From the NCBI GenBank assembly GCA_039922875.1, contig JBDTDV010000024.1:48287-112286 (forward strand): 64,000 nt of DNA. Reading direction: 5' to 3'. Shown in pieces: positions 7,674 through 16,146 of the stretch. Position numbers and translations under genes: made by a program. Position 1 is the stretch's first letter; each line of letters begins with the position of its first letter. The notes under the pieces are model-generated. The model was given only the letters and a program-made list of their open reading frames with translations. It made no database searches and was not told where the DNA came from. The DNA comes from JBDTDV01 sp039922875 (lineage in GTDB: Bacteria; Actinomycetota; Actinomycetes; Actinomycetales; Microbacteriaceae).

Positions 7674-8156
7674 TTGAACCTGCCGCTGCCACCCGGAATC
7701 GGACCGGTCCTGACCGCCCTGCTGATTCTGGGTGCGAGCGTCTGGATCGGCGGGATGATAGCGATCACCCTGGTCAGCGCAAGCAGCCGGAAAGCCCTTG
7801 ATCCACGGGCGCGGGTAGCCCTGTTCCGAGAGGTAGGACGTCGCTACCTCTGGGTTGCAACCGTCGCGTTCGCGCTGATCGCCATACCCGGGGGCGTCCT
7901 GCTGGCTGCCCGCCCCTGGGACGGGCTGAGCCTCACCACCGTGATCGCGGTCGCGATCCTGGTCATCACGACCGGTATTGCGATCCGGCAGGCTCGACTG
8001 ATGACCAAGCGCCGCGCCGCCTCGCACGCCGCGCCGGAAGATGATCTGCTGGCCGCGGCGGTTTCGCGCGCCGGCACGGCCGCAAGCCGGCTGCGATTGG
8101 TGATCGCGCTGATCAGCGCGGTGCTTTTCGTACTGGCAATCTGGCTTTCCGCCTAA
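7674..8156 (+). CDS. CopD-like integral membrane protein
   Basis: The 160-residue product has four hydrophobic helices at about residues 8-30, 58-78, 85-103 and 137-158. It has the motif 'LGASVWIGGMIAITL', reminiscent of the copper-resistance D / DUF4149 membrane fold. The likely start is TTG at 7674, one base after the DUF2249 stop, so reinitiation is expected. No ATG is available before the second turn of the first helix. Pairing with DUF2249 suggests a redox or metal-related role, but this is inference. Confidence 0.65.
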   Translation: MNLPLPPGIGPVLTALLILGASVWIGGMIAITLVSASSRKALDPRARVALFREVGRRYLWVATVAFALIAIPGGVLLAARPWDGLSLTTVIAVAILVITTGIAIRQARLMTKRRAASHAAPEDDLLAAAVSRAGTAASRLRLVIALISAVLFVLAIWLSA

Positions 8157-9397
8157 CCCTTCCGCCGGTCCACCTGGTCTTCCAGCATGCGCGGCCTGGC
8201 TAGGACGACGCCGGCTAGCGCGCAAGCCAATGCCGTGCCGATCAAAAAGATGATCGCGCCGATCCAGGCGCCGGTCAGCTGGTGCAGGACGCCCATCATC
8301 AATGGCCCGAACGCCGCAACGGTGTAGCCGATACCCTGACTGAAGCCGCTGAGGGCGACGGCACCCTGATGGGTTCGGCTGCGGAGGTTGATCATCACCA
8401 GGCATAACGGGAACATCAGCTCGCCGAGGCCGGCGAACGACACCCACACCCAGGTCGCGGCTGCTGGCCAAAAGATCAAGCCAAGGTAACCGGACAGCCA
8501 GAACGCCACGCCGGTGTAGATCAGCCAGCCGATGTTCTTCATCCGCGTGGCCAGAACCGGGATCAAGAGGCCGACCGGAATTCCCATCGCAGAATACAGT
8601 GCCAGCAGGACGCCGCCACCGGCGCCCTCGACTCCCGCCATGTCGTGCAGCACCTCCGGTAGCCAGGCGAACAGCGCGTATGCGTTGATGGCCGACACTG
8701 CGAAAACGACTGCCAGCGACCAGGCGATCGGCGAGTGCCAAATCCGTCCGAGCAGCTCAGGTTCAGGCTCTTCAATAACCGAGTCCGGCTGCCGAGCCGA
8801 CGGGCGCCTGGCGATCAGGATGCCGAGCCACGGCAGGATGGCCAGCAGGCTGAGCACTGCCCACATCGCGACGGAGATTCGCCAGCCGGCACCATCGGCG
8901 ACCGGGACCGCGACCAGCGGCGGCAACAGCGTACTGACCGACATGACCGTCGCGTACAGTGCAGTCATCAGACCGATCCGGCGCGGAAAGTACCTTTTCA
9001 CCAACGGTGGCAGCAGTACGTTGCCCACTCCCATGCCGGCAAAGGCCAACGCGCTGGTGGCCGCCAGCATGGTGAAGGATCCAGACACCCCGCGTAGCAG
9101 ATTGCCGGTCAGGATCGCCACCAGGGAAAGCAGCATCACGGCCTCCAGGCTCATTCGCCTGGTGAAGACCGGCGCAACGATACCGAAAACCGCGAAGCAT
9201 ACCGGCGGCAACATCCCGAGCACGCCGATCTCCACACTGCTCAGGGAGAAGTCCAGCCGAACCTCACTGAAAATCGGTGACAGAGCGGCGACCGCGCTGC
9301 GGAGGTTGAACGCGACCAGCAAAATACCCAGTAATGCCAGTACTCGCCCGCTCCAGAGTGGGCGGGGCCAGAGCGGAAGTCTCCGGGGTTCTGGCAT
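8153..9397 (-). CDS. MFS transporter, CynX/NimT type
   Basis: The 414-residue protein has about twelve transmembrane helices, two halves of six, and a central loop with an acidic/Arg-rich stretch at about residues 200-220. The first helix holds the 'FNLRSAVAALSPIF' segment typical of the CynX/NimT (cyanate / 2-nitroimidazole) subfamily, whose true substrates are mostly unknown. The stop codon overlaps the convergent membrane protein by four bases. The start ATG at 9397 is preceded by a TAGAAT -10 box at six bases, so the message is probably leaderless. Confidence 0.85.
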   Translation of the reverse strand: MPEPRRLPLWPRPLWSGRVLALLGILLVAFNLRSAVAALSPIFSEVRLDFSLSSVEIGVLGMLPPVCFAVFGIVAPVFTRRMSLEAVMLLSLVAILTGNLLRGVSGSFTMLAATSALAFAGMGVGNVLLPPLVKRYFPRRIGLMTALYATVMSVSTLLPPLVAVPVADGAGWRISVAMWAVLSLLAILPWLGILIARRPSARQPDSVIEEPEPELLGRIWHSPIAWSLAVVFAVSAINAYALFAWLPEVLHDMAGVEGAGGGVLLALYSAMGIPVGLLIPVLATRMKNIGWLIYTGVAFWLSGYLGLIFWPAAATWVWVSFAGLGELMFPLCLVMINLRSRTHQGAVALSGFSQGIGYTVAAFGPLMMGVLHQLTGAWIGAIIFLIGTALACALAGVVLARPRMLEDQVDRRKG

Positions 9398-9403
9398 CAG
9401 ATC

Positions 9404-9409
9404 ATTCTA
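9404..9409 (-). promoter_or_regulatory. -10 box of the MFS transporter gene (leaderless)
   Basis: TAGAAT with a six-base gap to the ATG at 9397. The divergent -10 at 9459-9464 faces the other way, so the two promoters share a 50-bp region. Confidence 0.5.
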
Positions 9410-9458
9410 TCGAGGCGGGAACAACCCTTCCGACTGGGCCAGTTGCGTGATCGCGGCC

Positions 9459-9464
9459 TAGGCT
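9459..9464 (+). promoter_or_regulatory. -10 box of the maleylpyruvate isomerase-fold gene (leaderless)
   Basis: TAGGCT lies six bases before the ATG at 9471. There is no purine-rich ribosome binding site in the gap. Confidence 0.5.
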
Positions 9465-9470
9465 CGAATC

Positions 9471-10136
9471 ATGTCGGAATTAAGCAGCGATCCCCCCTTC
9501 GGACCGAGAGACGACGGTGCGCCAACCGGCTCCGGGCGCTGGGACAGCCGGATCGGCAGCATCCTGGTGCAGGTCTCCGGACTGCTCGAAGAGCTGACGC
9601 CACAGCAGTGGGAGTCGCCGAGCCTTTGCGAGGGCTGGCGAGTGCGTGATGTCGCGGGGCATTTTGTCTGGCGGGTCGGCAGCAGCAACGCGCAGATGCT
9701 GCGTAGCGGGCTGTGTGCCTCTGTTAGACACGGCGTGAACCCTGTGATGGCTATCGACCTCAGCCGTGCGGCCGCAAAGGAGAGCCCCCAGCAGCTCGTG
9801 CAAGGCATCAGGCGGATCGCGGTGGACAAGTTCGCCGGCGTCGGGCGCACCGGCATCGTGGAGCTGACCGAGTGCGTGGTGCACGCCTTCGATATCGCCA
9901 ACCCGCTCGGCGTCGATCTCGCCATCGATGCCGAGACGACCGGTGCCGTGGCGACCACCCGCGCCCGGCTTGCACCTGCGCCGCTGCGGGCAGTTCTGAA
10001 CGCACGAACGCTGCGAGCGCAAGATGCCGGCTGGCGGATCGGCCGCGGCCCCGTAATCGAAGGGACGGCCCAGGCCATCGTGTTATTCCTTTTCGGCCGA
10101 GAGCCGCTGCGGAGGCGGATCACGGCCGGCGCCTGA
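9471..10136 (+). CDS. Maleylpyruvate isomerase/DinB-fold family protein
   Basis: The 221-residue protein has the N-terminal mycothiol-dependent maleylpyruvate isomerase (MDMPI) four-helix fold. 'SPSLCEGWRVRDVAGHFVW' is the family signature holding the first metal-ligand His. A second likely ligand set is 'ELTECVVHAFDIA' near residue 138, with Glu and His. The family uses mycothiol, the actinobacterial thiol, in isomerisations and conjugations. No substrate can be assigned. A strong bidirectional terminator follows. Confidence 0.8.
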   Translation: MSELSSDPPFGPRDDGAPTGSGRWDSRIGSILVQVSGLLEELTPQQWESPSLCEGWRVRDVAGHFVWRVGSSNAQMLRSGLCASVRHGVNPVMAIDLSRAAAKESPQQLVQGIRRIAVDKFAGVGRTGIVELTECVVHAFDIANPLGVDLAIDAETTGAVATTRARLAPAPLRAVLNARTLRAQDAGWRIGRGPVIEGTAQAIVLFLFGREPLRRRITAGA

Positions 10137-10146
10137 CGGCAGCCGA

Positions 10147-10183
10147 ACGGCCCGGCCCCGCGATGCTCCGGGGGCCGGGCCGT
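10147..10183. terminator. Bidirectional terminator hairpin
   Basis: Perfect 13-bp arms (ACGGCCCGGCCCC at 10147-10159 and its complement at 10171-10183) close an 11-nt loop. It sits between two convergent genes, 10 bp after one stop and about 40 bp from the other. There is no long T-run, as is common in high-GC Actinobacteria. Confidence 0.75.
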
Positions 10184-10222
10184 CAGTACTGCTCGGTGCT
10201 GCTATTTCACTGCGTGGTGCTG

Positions 10223-11137
10223 TTACTTCGTCAGGCCGTCGGCGAACTCCTTGTGCTCCGACATCCACTTGTCCACGATCGGTGTGAAGTCCTTCACATT
10301 CTGCGGTCCGTTGTACATCACGTTCTCAAGGGAGAACAACAGATCCGATGGCATCTTGAAGTTCTTCAACCAGCCGTTGGCAACCGGCGAATCCTTCGCG
10401 AAGTCCAACCGGGTCAGGGTATGGATACCCTCAGTTTCTCCGAGGGCCTTCTTCGGGTCCTTCAGGTCCTTGATCGGGAACGCGTCATATGCCCACTGCG
10501 GGCGCCAGAGCGTCACGGCGATGTCCTTCTTTTCGTCGATCGCCTTCTTCAGCTCGGACAGCATGGCCGGAGTCGATGAGGTGATGAAGTCCATCTTTTC
10601 CAGTCCGTAGTCTGGGATGACCTTCGTCTTGACGGCCTCGGTCAGGCCAGCGCCCGGCTCGATCCCGACAATCCGGTTATCGAACTTGCTCGCGTTGGCG
10701 GCCAAGTCCTCAAGCGAGTCGATAGGCGCGTCCTTGTTCACGGCGATGGTCAGCTTGGCGTCGTTATTCCAGATGCCGAGGTCGACGATCTGCTTACCGA
10801 ACTTCTCCATGTACGTCTTGTGGGTGTTCGGCAGCCACCCGTCCAGGATCACATCGAAATCGTTCTGCGCCAGGCCGGCGAAGGCCGGGCCGGCATCGGC
10901 ATACTTCAAGGTCACCGTGTAGCCCTTCTTCTCCAGGGCACTCTTCCACACGTACGAGGCCGCCTCTCCCTCTGGCCAACCGTTGAAGACGCCGATCGTG
11001 ATGTCTTTCTTGTCACTATTGCTCGAACTCGCGGCTGAATCAGTGCTCGATCCGGCGTTTCCGCCGGAGGCACAGGCGCCAAGACCGAGGACCATTGTGG
11101 CTCCTACGGCGAGTGCCGCTAACAGTTTCTTCCTCAT
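10223..11137 (-). CDS. opuAC: Glycine betaine/quaternary amine ABC transporter, substrate-binding lipoprotein
   Basis: The 304-residue protein has an N-terminal lipoprotein signal with lipobox LGAC (Cys near residue 22), then a Ser/Gly-rich linker and an OpuAC domain. Aromatic-cage candidates that hold the trimethylammonium group are visible: Trp in FNGWPEGEA, Trp in LDGWLPNTHK and the two Trp of TLWRPQWAYD. This matches OpuAC/ProX proteins. It is the last gene of the ATPase-permease-binding protein operon and follows the permease by 64 bp. An operator-like palindrome upstream of the operon is shared with the monooxygenase cluster. Confidence 0.92.
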   Translation of the reverse strand: MRKKLLAALAVGATMVLGLGACASGGNAGSSTDSAASSSNSDKKDITIGVFNGWPEGEAASYVWKSALEKKGYTVTLKYADAGPAFAGLAQNDFDVILDGWLPNTHKTYMEKFGKQIVDLGIWNNDAKLTIAVNKDAPIDSLEDLAANASKFDNRIVGIEPGAGLTEAVKTKVIPDYGLEKMDFITSSTPAMLSELKKAIDEKKDIAVTLWRPQWAYDAFPIKDLKDPKKALGETEGIHTLTRLDFAKDSPVANGWLKNFKMPSDLLFSLENVMYNGPQNVKDFTPIVDKWMSEHKEFADGLTK

Positions 11138-11201
11138 GTTGTGCGTTTCCCTTCCGCTCGCGCTGTGAACTCGAGCGATTATTGGTTAGCCATGTCGGTT
11201 A

Positions 11202-12146
11202 CTACGATGTAAGGCTGGCCCGACTGATGGCGTCGTTATCGTCCGGCTGGGCGCCGGCCGAGCTGCGGCTGGCCGGCACGGAGCCGACCGAGGTCTTCCT
11301 GATTTTCGGTGCACGACGTCGGGAGCCGCTACCCAGGGTCGCCGTGAGCCGATCGAGCAGGATGGCCAGGATGACCACGGCCAAGCCCGCTTCGAACCCG
11401 AGGCCGATGTCGATCCGGCTCAGGGCGGCGATGATGTCAAGTCCGAGGCCGGGGGCGCCGACCATGCTGGCGATCACGACCATCGAGAGGGAAAGCATGA
11501 TCACCTGGTTCACTCCGGCCATAATCGTCGACCGGGCCAACGGGAGCTGAATCTGGCGCAGGATGCGACCCGGTGATGATCCGAATGCGAAGCCGGCCTC
11601 GACGACCTCTTTGTCCACTCCGCGGATACCGAGCTCGGTCAACCGGACGCCAGGGGCCATTGCGAACAGGATTGTCGCGACGATACCGGGAACGACTCCG
11701 ATTCCGAAAAGAGTGATCGCCGGGATCAAATAGACAAATGCGGGCATCGTTTGCAAGAAGTCGAGGATCGGCCTAAATGTGGCGGAAGCGGCGCGCGAGC
11801 GCGCTGCCCAGATGCCAAGCGGAATGCTCAGCGCGACGGCGATAGACGCGGCCACCAAGGTCAGGGCGAGGGTAGCGATGGAGTTCTGCCACTGATCCAT
11901 CCCGTAAATGACCAGGAGACCGACTCCAGAGCCCACGCCGAAGATCCAACCGCGTGCGAAAACGCCAAGGGCCATGATCAGAATGATCAGGACCCAGAAC
12001 GGCGGGAACGAAAGGATCGCGTTCAAAAGGTCGTAGAAGCCACCGAAGATCGCGCGGATCACGTCGAACAGGCCGCTGAAGGTGGAGGTGACGAATGTGA
12101 CGAGACTCTCGACCCATTGGCCAAGTGGCAGGCGGAACAGAATCAT
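11202..12146 (-). CDS. opuAB: Glycine betaine ABC transporter permease
   Basis: The 314-residue inner-membrane permease of the ProW/OpuAB type has about seven helices. The EAA-type cytoplasmic loop is visible as 'LTELGIRGVDKEVVEAGFAFG', and 'FLQTMPAFVYLIPAITLFGIG' is the conserved membrane segment before it. The N-terminal region (residues 1-60) has an extra amphipathic/hydrophobic stretch, as in ProW. Its ATG overlaps the ATPase stop by four bases. The C-terminus is basic and Ser-rich. Confidence 0.92.
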   Translation of the reverse strand: MILFRLPLGQWVESLVTFVTSTFSGLFDVIRAIFGGFYDLLNAILSFPPFWVLIILIMALGVFARGWIFGVGSGVGLLVIYGMDQWQNSIATLALTLVAASIAVALSIPLGIWAARSRAASATFRPILDFLQTMPAFVYLIPAITLFGIGVVPGIVATILFAMAPGVRLTELGIRGVDKEVVEAGFAFGSSPGRILRQIQLPLARSTIMAGVNQVIMLSLSMVVIASMVGAPGLGLDIIAALSRIDIGLGFEAGLAVVILAILLDRLTATLGSGSRRRAPKIRKTSVGSVPASRSSAGAQPDDNDAISRASLTS

Positions 12147-13459
12147 CGCACGCCTCCTTCCGAAGGAATATACGGTTCATCGGCGGCATCGCCGGTGGAC
12201 AACAGAGTTTGGGTGATGACGTCGATCGGGATTGTTGCCGGTGGTTCGACGGTGCTGACGGCTTCGGTGTTGGCGGGGAGATTGCCGAGGGCGCTGAGCA
12301 AGGTAACCCGAGGGACCACTCCCAACAGACGCTGCTCCCCGTCCACGACGGCGACCGGAAGCGAACTGTGCACGGCGGCTCCGAACATATCGGCCAGCTG
12401 GGTGTCCCCGGTCACCGACTCCGTCGGCATGATCACCGCGGAGAGATCGGTTTCCGAGGCCTTGACCTGACGCATCACGTCCTTATCCCGAACGACACCG
12501 AGAAGTTTGTTCCCGTGGCCCACCACGAACACGCAGGATGTCTGCAGGTCGCGCATTACGCGCAATGCGCCGCGTGGTCCGGCTGTCACGAAGATCAGCG
12601 CCTGGACCGGCTCCATGACGCTCGACGCGGTGAGCACGCGCGCCCGGTCGACATCTTGTACAAAACGAGCGACATAGTCGTTGGCGGGGTCCCGAAGAAT
12701 TTCCTCCGGTGTACCGACCTGGACGATCTGGCCATCCCGCATCACCGCTATTCGGTCGCCGAGGAACATCGCCTCGTTCAGGTCGTGAGTGATGAAGATA
12801 ATCGTCTTACCCAGTTCCGCCTGCAGCTCGACAAGCTGCACCTGCATCTGACGGCGGATCAACGGATCGAGAGCGGAAAACGCTTCGTCCATCAGCAGGA
12901 TGTCGGTCTGAGCGGCAAGCGCCCGGCCCAGACCGACGCGCTGCTGCATTCCACCGGAGAGTTCACCGGGCAGGCTGTCTTCCCAGCCGTCCAAGCCGAC
13001 CTTGGCGATGACCTCCCGGGCCGCCTTGATCCGGTCGGCCAGCGGGACGCCCTGGATCTCAAGGCCGTACGCCACGTTGTCCAGCACGGTGCGGTGGGGC
13101 AAGAGTGCGAAATGCTGGAAGACCATGGAGACGCTCGAGCGGCGCACCGCCCGCAGCGCCTTCTTCTCGATTCCGACCATTTCGGTTCCGTGCACGGTGA
13201 TGCTGCCGTCCGTCGACTCGAGCAGCCCGTTCAGCATCCGAATCAATGTGGACTTGCCGGAGCCGGAAAGCCCCATAACGACGAAGATCTCGCCCTTGTA
13301 CACCTCAAAAGACGCATCGATCACCGCCGCGGTGCCCAGCGCACGCACCTCGTCTCGGCTCGACCCGGCCTGAAGCTGCTTCACAGCCTCTTTGGGGCGA
13401 CGGCCATAAACCTTGTAAAGATTCTTCGCTTGAACGGCGATCGTTTCGGCTTGGGTCAC
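12143..13459 (-). CDS. opuAA: Glycine betaine ABC transporter ATPase with CBS domains
   Basis: This is a cytoplasmic ATPase of the ProV/OpuAA family. It shows Walker A GLSGSGKST, the signature LSGGMQQRVGLGRALA, Walker B ILLMDEAFSALD and switch His in FITHDLNEAM. The last 130 residues form a CBS pair, the ionic-strength or nucleotide sensor of this class. GTG at 13459 was chosen because CGGGAGA lies five bases upstream; the longer frame from GTG 13498 has no ribosome binding site. It is the first gene of the transporter operon. The 5' region contains an 11-1-11 palindrome (13581-13603) and two TGATRCATT repeats. Confidence 0.92.
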   Translation of the reverse strand: MTQAETIAVQAKNLYKVYGRRPKEAVKQLQAGSSRDEVRALGTAAVIDASFEVYKGEIFVVMGLSGSGKSTLIRMLNGLLESTDGSITVHGTEMVGIEKKALRAVRRSSVSMVFQHFALLPHRTVLDNVAYGLEIQGVPLADRIKAAREVIAKVGLDGWEDSLPGELSGGMQQRVGLGRALAAQTDILLMDEAFSALDPLIRRQMQVQLVELQAELGKTIIFITHDLNEAMFLGDRIAVMRDGQIVQVGTPEEILRDPANDYVARFVQDVDRARVLTASSVMEPVQALIFVTAGPRGALRVMRDLQTSCVFVVGHGNKLLGVVRDKDVMRQVKASETDLSAVIMPTESVTGDTQLADMFGAAVHSSLPVAVVDGEQRLLGVVPRVTLLSALGNLPANTEAVSTVEPPATIPIDVITQTLLSTGDAADEPYIPSEGGVR

Positions 13460-13521
13460 GGGTCTCCCGATTTCTTTCGTCAACGCTGACGCTGCCACAC
13501 GGCTCAGTGTGTTATATCAGT

Positions 13522-13560
13522 TGATGCATTCGTAACATATCATCGTTCCGCTGATACATT
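13522..13560. repeat. Direct repeat TGATRCATT, 30 bp apart, upstream of opu operon
   Basis: TGATGCATT (13522-13530) and TGATACATT (13552-13560) are spaced exactly 30 bp start to start, about three helical turns, so they lie on the same DNA face. They sit in the AT-richer stretch between the transporter start and the palindrome at 13581. A regulatory role is possible but unproven. Confidence 0.35.
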
Positions 13561-13580
13561 GATGAACAGAGTAGCACGAG

Positions 13581-13603
13581 GAAGTGAACGCGGCGTTCAC
13601 TTC
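13581..13603. promoter_or_regulatory. Operator copy 1 (TGAACG-Cnn-CGTTCA) upstream of opu operon
   Basis: A perfect palindrome with 11-bp arms GAAGTGAACGC and GCGTTCACTTC around a single G. The inner TGAACG-CGG-CGTTCA core is the same as at 18933-18947 and 19033-19053. It is not GC-rich and has no T-run on either strand, which argues against a terminator. It lies 121 bp upstream of the chosen opuAA start and 32 bp after the end of ribF. Confidence 0.6.
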
Positions 13604-13635
13604 TTGCAAACGAGCCCCGAAGCGGAGGTTCGTTC

Positions 13636-14589
13636 TCAATTCGTTATCAGGTCGTCTGGATTCGTAAGAATTCGCCTGGAGACCGTGACGTCTTGCCCGA
13701 TCTGGTCGATCAACTCGTCGAGGCCGACGAATTTCCGCATCCCGCGGATCCGCTGGACGAAGGACAGTTCGACTGTCTTGCCGTAGAGGTCGATATCGGC
13801 ATCGAGCACATGGGCCTCGACCTGGCGATCTGGGACGCCGGTGAAGGTCGGATTGTTGCCGATCGAGATCGCGGACGGCAACTGGTTCCCGTCGACGCTC
13901 AACCAGCCCGCATATACACCGTCGGCCGGGATGAAGCCTTCGACCCGCGGCGAGAGGTTGGCGGTGGGAAAACCGAGGGTCCGGCCACGCTGCTGCCCGT
14001 GCACGACAACCCCCCGAATCGAACCGGGGCGGCCAAGCAGCCGAGCCGCCGCCGCGACATCCCCTTCGGCAAGAAGACGACGGATCCAGGTGGCCGAAAC
14101 GCGACGAGTACCGCCGGATCTCCTCGCTTCAAGCACCCGCACCTCGAAGCCCAATTCTTTGCCGAGCTCGGTCAAAAGGCCCACTTCCCCGAAGCCACGG
14201 GCGCCGAACCGAAAATCAGGGCCGATCAGAATGACTCGAGTGTGCAGCGCGTCCACAAGCACGTCTCTGACGAACTGTTCGGCCGGCAAGCGGCTGAACG
14301 CGCGGTCGAAAGTCAGCATGACGGTGGCGTCGATACCGGTGTCAGCCAACAGTTCGCGCTTCTTGTCGTTGCTGACCAATGCTGTCGGGCAATTCGCCGG
14401 ATCAAGCAAGCTGAGCGGATGGCGGTCGAAGGTCAGAACCGTCGAGGTCAACCCGCTCTCGGCGGCGGCATCGCGAAGTGCGCCGAGGACGCTCCGATGG
14501 CCAAGGTGGACACCGTCGAACTTTCCTATCGTTACCGCACTTGGTCCAAAATCCTCGGGCACCTGCGCGAGGGAAGTGAAAAATCGCAT
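13636..14589 (-). CDS. ribF: Bifunctional riboflavin kinase/FAD synthetase
   Basis: RibF makes FMN from riboflavin and then FAD. The 317-residue protein has the N-terminal adenylyltransferase domain with 'VTIGKFDGVHLGHRSVL' (residues about 20-36) and a C-terminal kinase domain starting near residue 187 with 'GFPTANLSPR'. Both are intact. It is usually near truB/rbfA in Actinobacteria but is 6 kb away here. Its flavin products would serve the nearby FMN/FAD enzymes, though co-location may be coincidental. A CGCCTGATCAGGCG dyad lies 13 bp upstream. Confidence 0.95.
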   Translation of the reverse strand: MRFFTSLAQVPEDFGPSAVTIGKFDGVHLGHRSVLGALRDAAAESGLTSTVLTFDRHPLSLLDPANCPTALVSNDKKRELLADTGIDATVMLTFDRAFSRLPAEQFVRDVLVDALHTRVILIGPDFRFGARGFGEVGLLTELGKELGFEVRVLEARRSGGTRRVSATWIRRLLAEGDVAAAARLLGRPGSIRGVVVHGQQRGRTLGFPTANLSPRVEGFIPADGVYAGWLSVDGNQLPSAISIGNNPTFTGVPDRQVEAHVLDADIDLYGKTVELSFVQRIRGMRKFVGLDELIDQIGQDVTVSRRILTNPDDLITN

Positions 14590-14601
14590 AGCCTAAAGTC
14601 T

Positions 14602-14615
14602 CGCCTGATCAGGCG
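14602..14615. promoter_or_regulatory. 14-bp perfect dyad between ribF and iclR-type gene
   Basis: CGCCTGATCAGGCG is its own reverse complement and lies 13 bp upstream of the ribF start. A second, smaller dyad AGAAC-GT-GTTCT is at 14643-14654. Either could be a protein-binding site in this 196-bp divergent spacer. I see no terminator or small gene there. Confidence 0.3.
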
Positions 14616-14785
14616 GTCCCGCAGCGGGCGGCGCGGCAGGGAAGAACGTGTTCTGAGGCATCCAGACAAGATTAGTCCACGCACCGGAAGCGACCGCCCA
14701 ACGCGGGGCGGATGTGGCCAGAGCCCGTGAGCCGCATAAACTGAGCCCAACCGCGTTGGAACCGTGACGAGTGCAAAGAGGATCG

Positions 14786-15592
14786 ATGGAAGACGATGAA
14801 GCTCACGGTGCGCACTCAGAGCTGCCGAAGGAAGCCAAGGATCCGTCGGACTTGACAAACAAGTCACTGATGAAGGCGACCGTTATCTTGCGCACGCTTG
14901 GCCTTTTTCCGCAGGGCATCACCGCCTCTGAGCTGGCCGTGGAGGTAGAGATGTCGAGGCCGACGACCTTCCGGCTGCTGCTCAGCCTGGAACAGGCCGG
15001 TTTCGCCGACCGGATCGGCAACCGCTATGTGCTGGGCTGGGAAATGGCGCGCCTGGGCAAGCTGGCCGACCCGTACAAGGGGCTTGCAGCCCGGGTGCAA
15101 CCGATCCTGGATTCCCTTACCGCCGAGCTGAACGAGTCCAGCACGCTTTCGGTACCCACCGGCGAATTGGACTTCGAGTTAGTGGCCGAAGCGGTCGGAT
15201 CCCGAATGCTGACGATCCAACAGTTCGTCGGCCAGAAGTACCCGCTGCACGCCAGCGCCACCGGCAAAGTCCTTCTCGCCGAACTACCCGATTCCCGAAT
15301 CAAGCGGCTGTTGCCGCCGCGCCTGGACGCGCTCACCTCTGACACGATTGTCGATCGCGACGAACTCATCACGCAGCTGCACCAAATCCGCAAACAGGGC
15401 TACTCGACGCTTGACAACGAGCTGGAGGAGGAGTTGTTCGCGCTGGCATGCCCGGTGCGGAACGTGGAAGGGTCGCTGATCGGCATCGTCAGCGTCAACG
15501 GGCCGCGCCAACGGCTACGAACAGATCGGCTGTCCGACACGATAGCCCGGCTGCTGAGCAGCGCCGACGAGGTCGCCGAAGCGCTGAGCTGA
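14786..15592 (+). CDS. IclR-family transcriptional regulator
   Basis: The 268-residue protein has an N-terminal winged HTH (residues about 28-88, including 'ITASELAVEVEMSRPTTFRLLLSLEQ' split by normal turns) and a C-terminal effector-binding IclR domain with 'LHASATGKVLLAEL' and 'LACPVRNVEGSLIGIVSVNG'. IclR proteins typically control catabolic operons beside them. ATG 14786 was chosen over GTG 14771 because of the AGAGGA at six bases. It abuts, tail to tail, the flavin reductase that ends the monooxygenase operon, so it is the prime candidate for binding the TGAACG-Cnn-CGTTCA sites. Confidence 0.9.
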   Translation: MEDDEAHGAHSELPKEAKDPSDLTNKSLMKATVILRTLGLFPQGITASELAVEVEMSRPTTFRLLLSLEQAGFADRIGNRYVLGWEMARLGKLADPYKGLAARVQPILDSLTAELNESSTLSVPTGELDFELVAEAVGSRMLTIQQFVGQKYPLHASATGKVLLAELPDSRIKRLLPPRLDALTSDTIVDRDELITQLHQIRKQGYSTLDNELEEELFALACPVRNVEGSLIGIVSVNGPRQRLRTDRLSDTIARLLSSADEVAEALS

Positions 15593-16105
15593 TCAGGCGG
15601 CGACGCTCTCCCGGAAGCTGCCGAGCTTTCCGCCGTGGAAGACGAGCGGATCGCCCTCTCCGGCACACATCTCCAAAACGTGTGCGATCACGATGAGGTG
15701 GTCTCCACCGTCAAGCTCATGGCCGATAGCGCAGTCGATCCAGCCCAGTGAGCCCTGGATGTGCGGAGTCTGGTAGGCGGAGTCTTGCCAGTGGATCGTC
15801 AGGAATTTGTCGCCTCCCTTAGAGGAGAGGGACTTGCAGACACTCTGCTGGCCGTCGGCCAGGATGTTCACGCTGAAGTAGTCGGCTCGCGAGATCTTCG
15901 GCCAGCTGGTTGAGGATCGCGCGACGCTGAACGTCACCAGTGCCGGCTCAAGGGATAGTGATTGAAACGTTCCGGCAATCAGCCCGCACGGCGCACCATC
16001 CTCGGGGTCCTCGGCGCAGATGGCCACGACACTGGAGGGAAGGTAGCGCATGACCTGTCTGAAGTGGGTGGCGTCGATAGCCTGTAACGTGCTGTTGAGT
16101 GTCAT
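15593..16105 (-). CDS. Flavin reductase family protein (copy A)
   Basis: The 170-residue protein belongs to the NtaB/HpaC/DIM6 flavin reductase fold, which supplies FMNH2 or FADH2 to partner monooxygenases. Visible motifs are 'GTFQSLSLEPALVTFSV' and 'SSTSWPKI' in the flavin-binding part and 'DHLIVIAHVLEM' near the C-terminus. AAGGAG precedes the ATG by five bases. It is the last gene of the operon monooxygenase-amine oxidase-reductase. Its closest visible relative is copy B at 19092, sharing GTFQSLSLEP. Confidence 0.88.
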   Translation of the reverse strand: MTLNSTLQAIDATHFRQVMRYLPSSVVAICAEDPEDGAPCGLIAGTFQSLSLEPALVTFSVARSSTSWPKISRADYFSVNILADGQQSVCKSLSSKGGDKFLTIHWQDSAYQTPHIQGSLGWIDCAIGHELDGGDHLIVIAHVLEMCAGEGDPLVFHGGKLGSFRESVAA

Positions 16106-16146
16106 GACTGCTCCTTTTCTACTGGTGACGATCCGTACCGCGATGA

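Noticed and set aside
12125..13489. Plus-strand open frame of 454 codons opposite opuAA
   Set aside because: It mirrors the ATPase coding frame. The ABC motifs are only on the minus strand.
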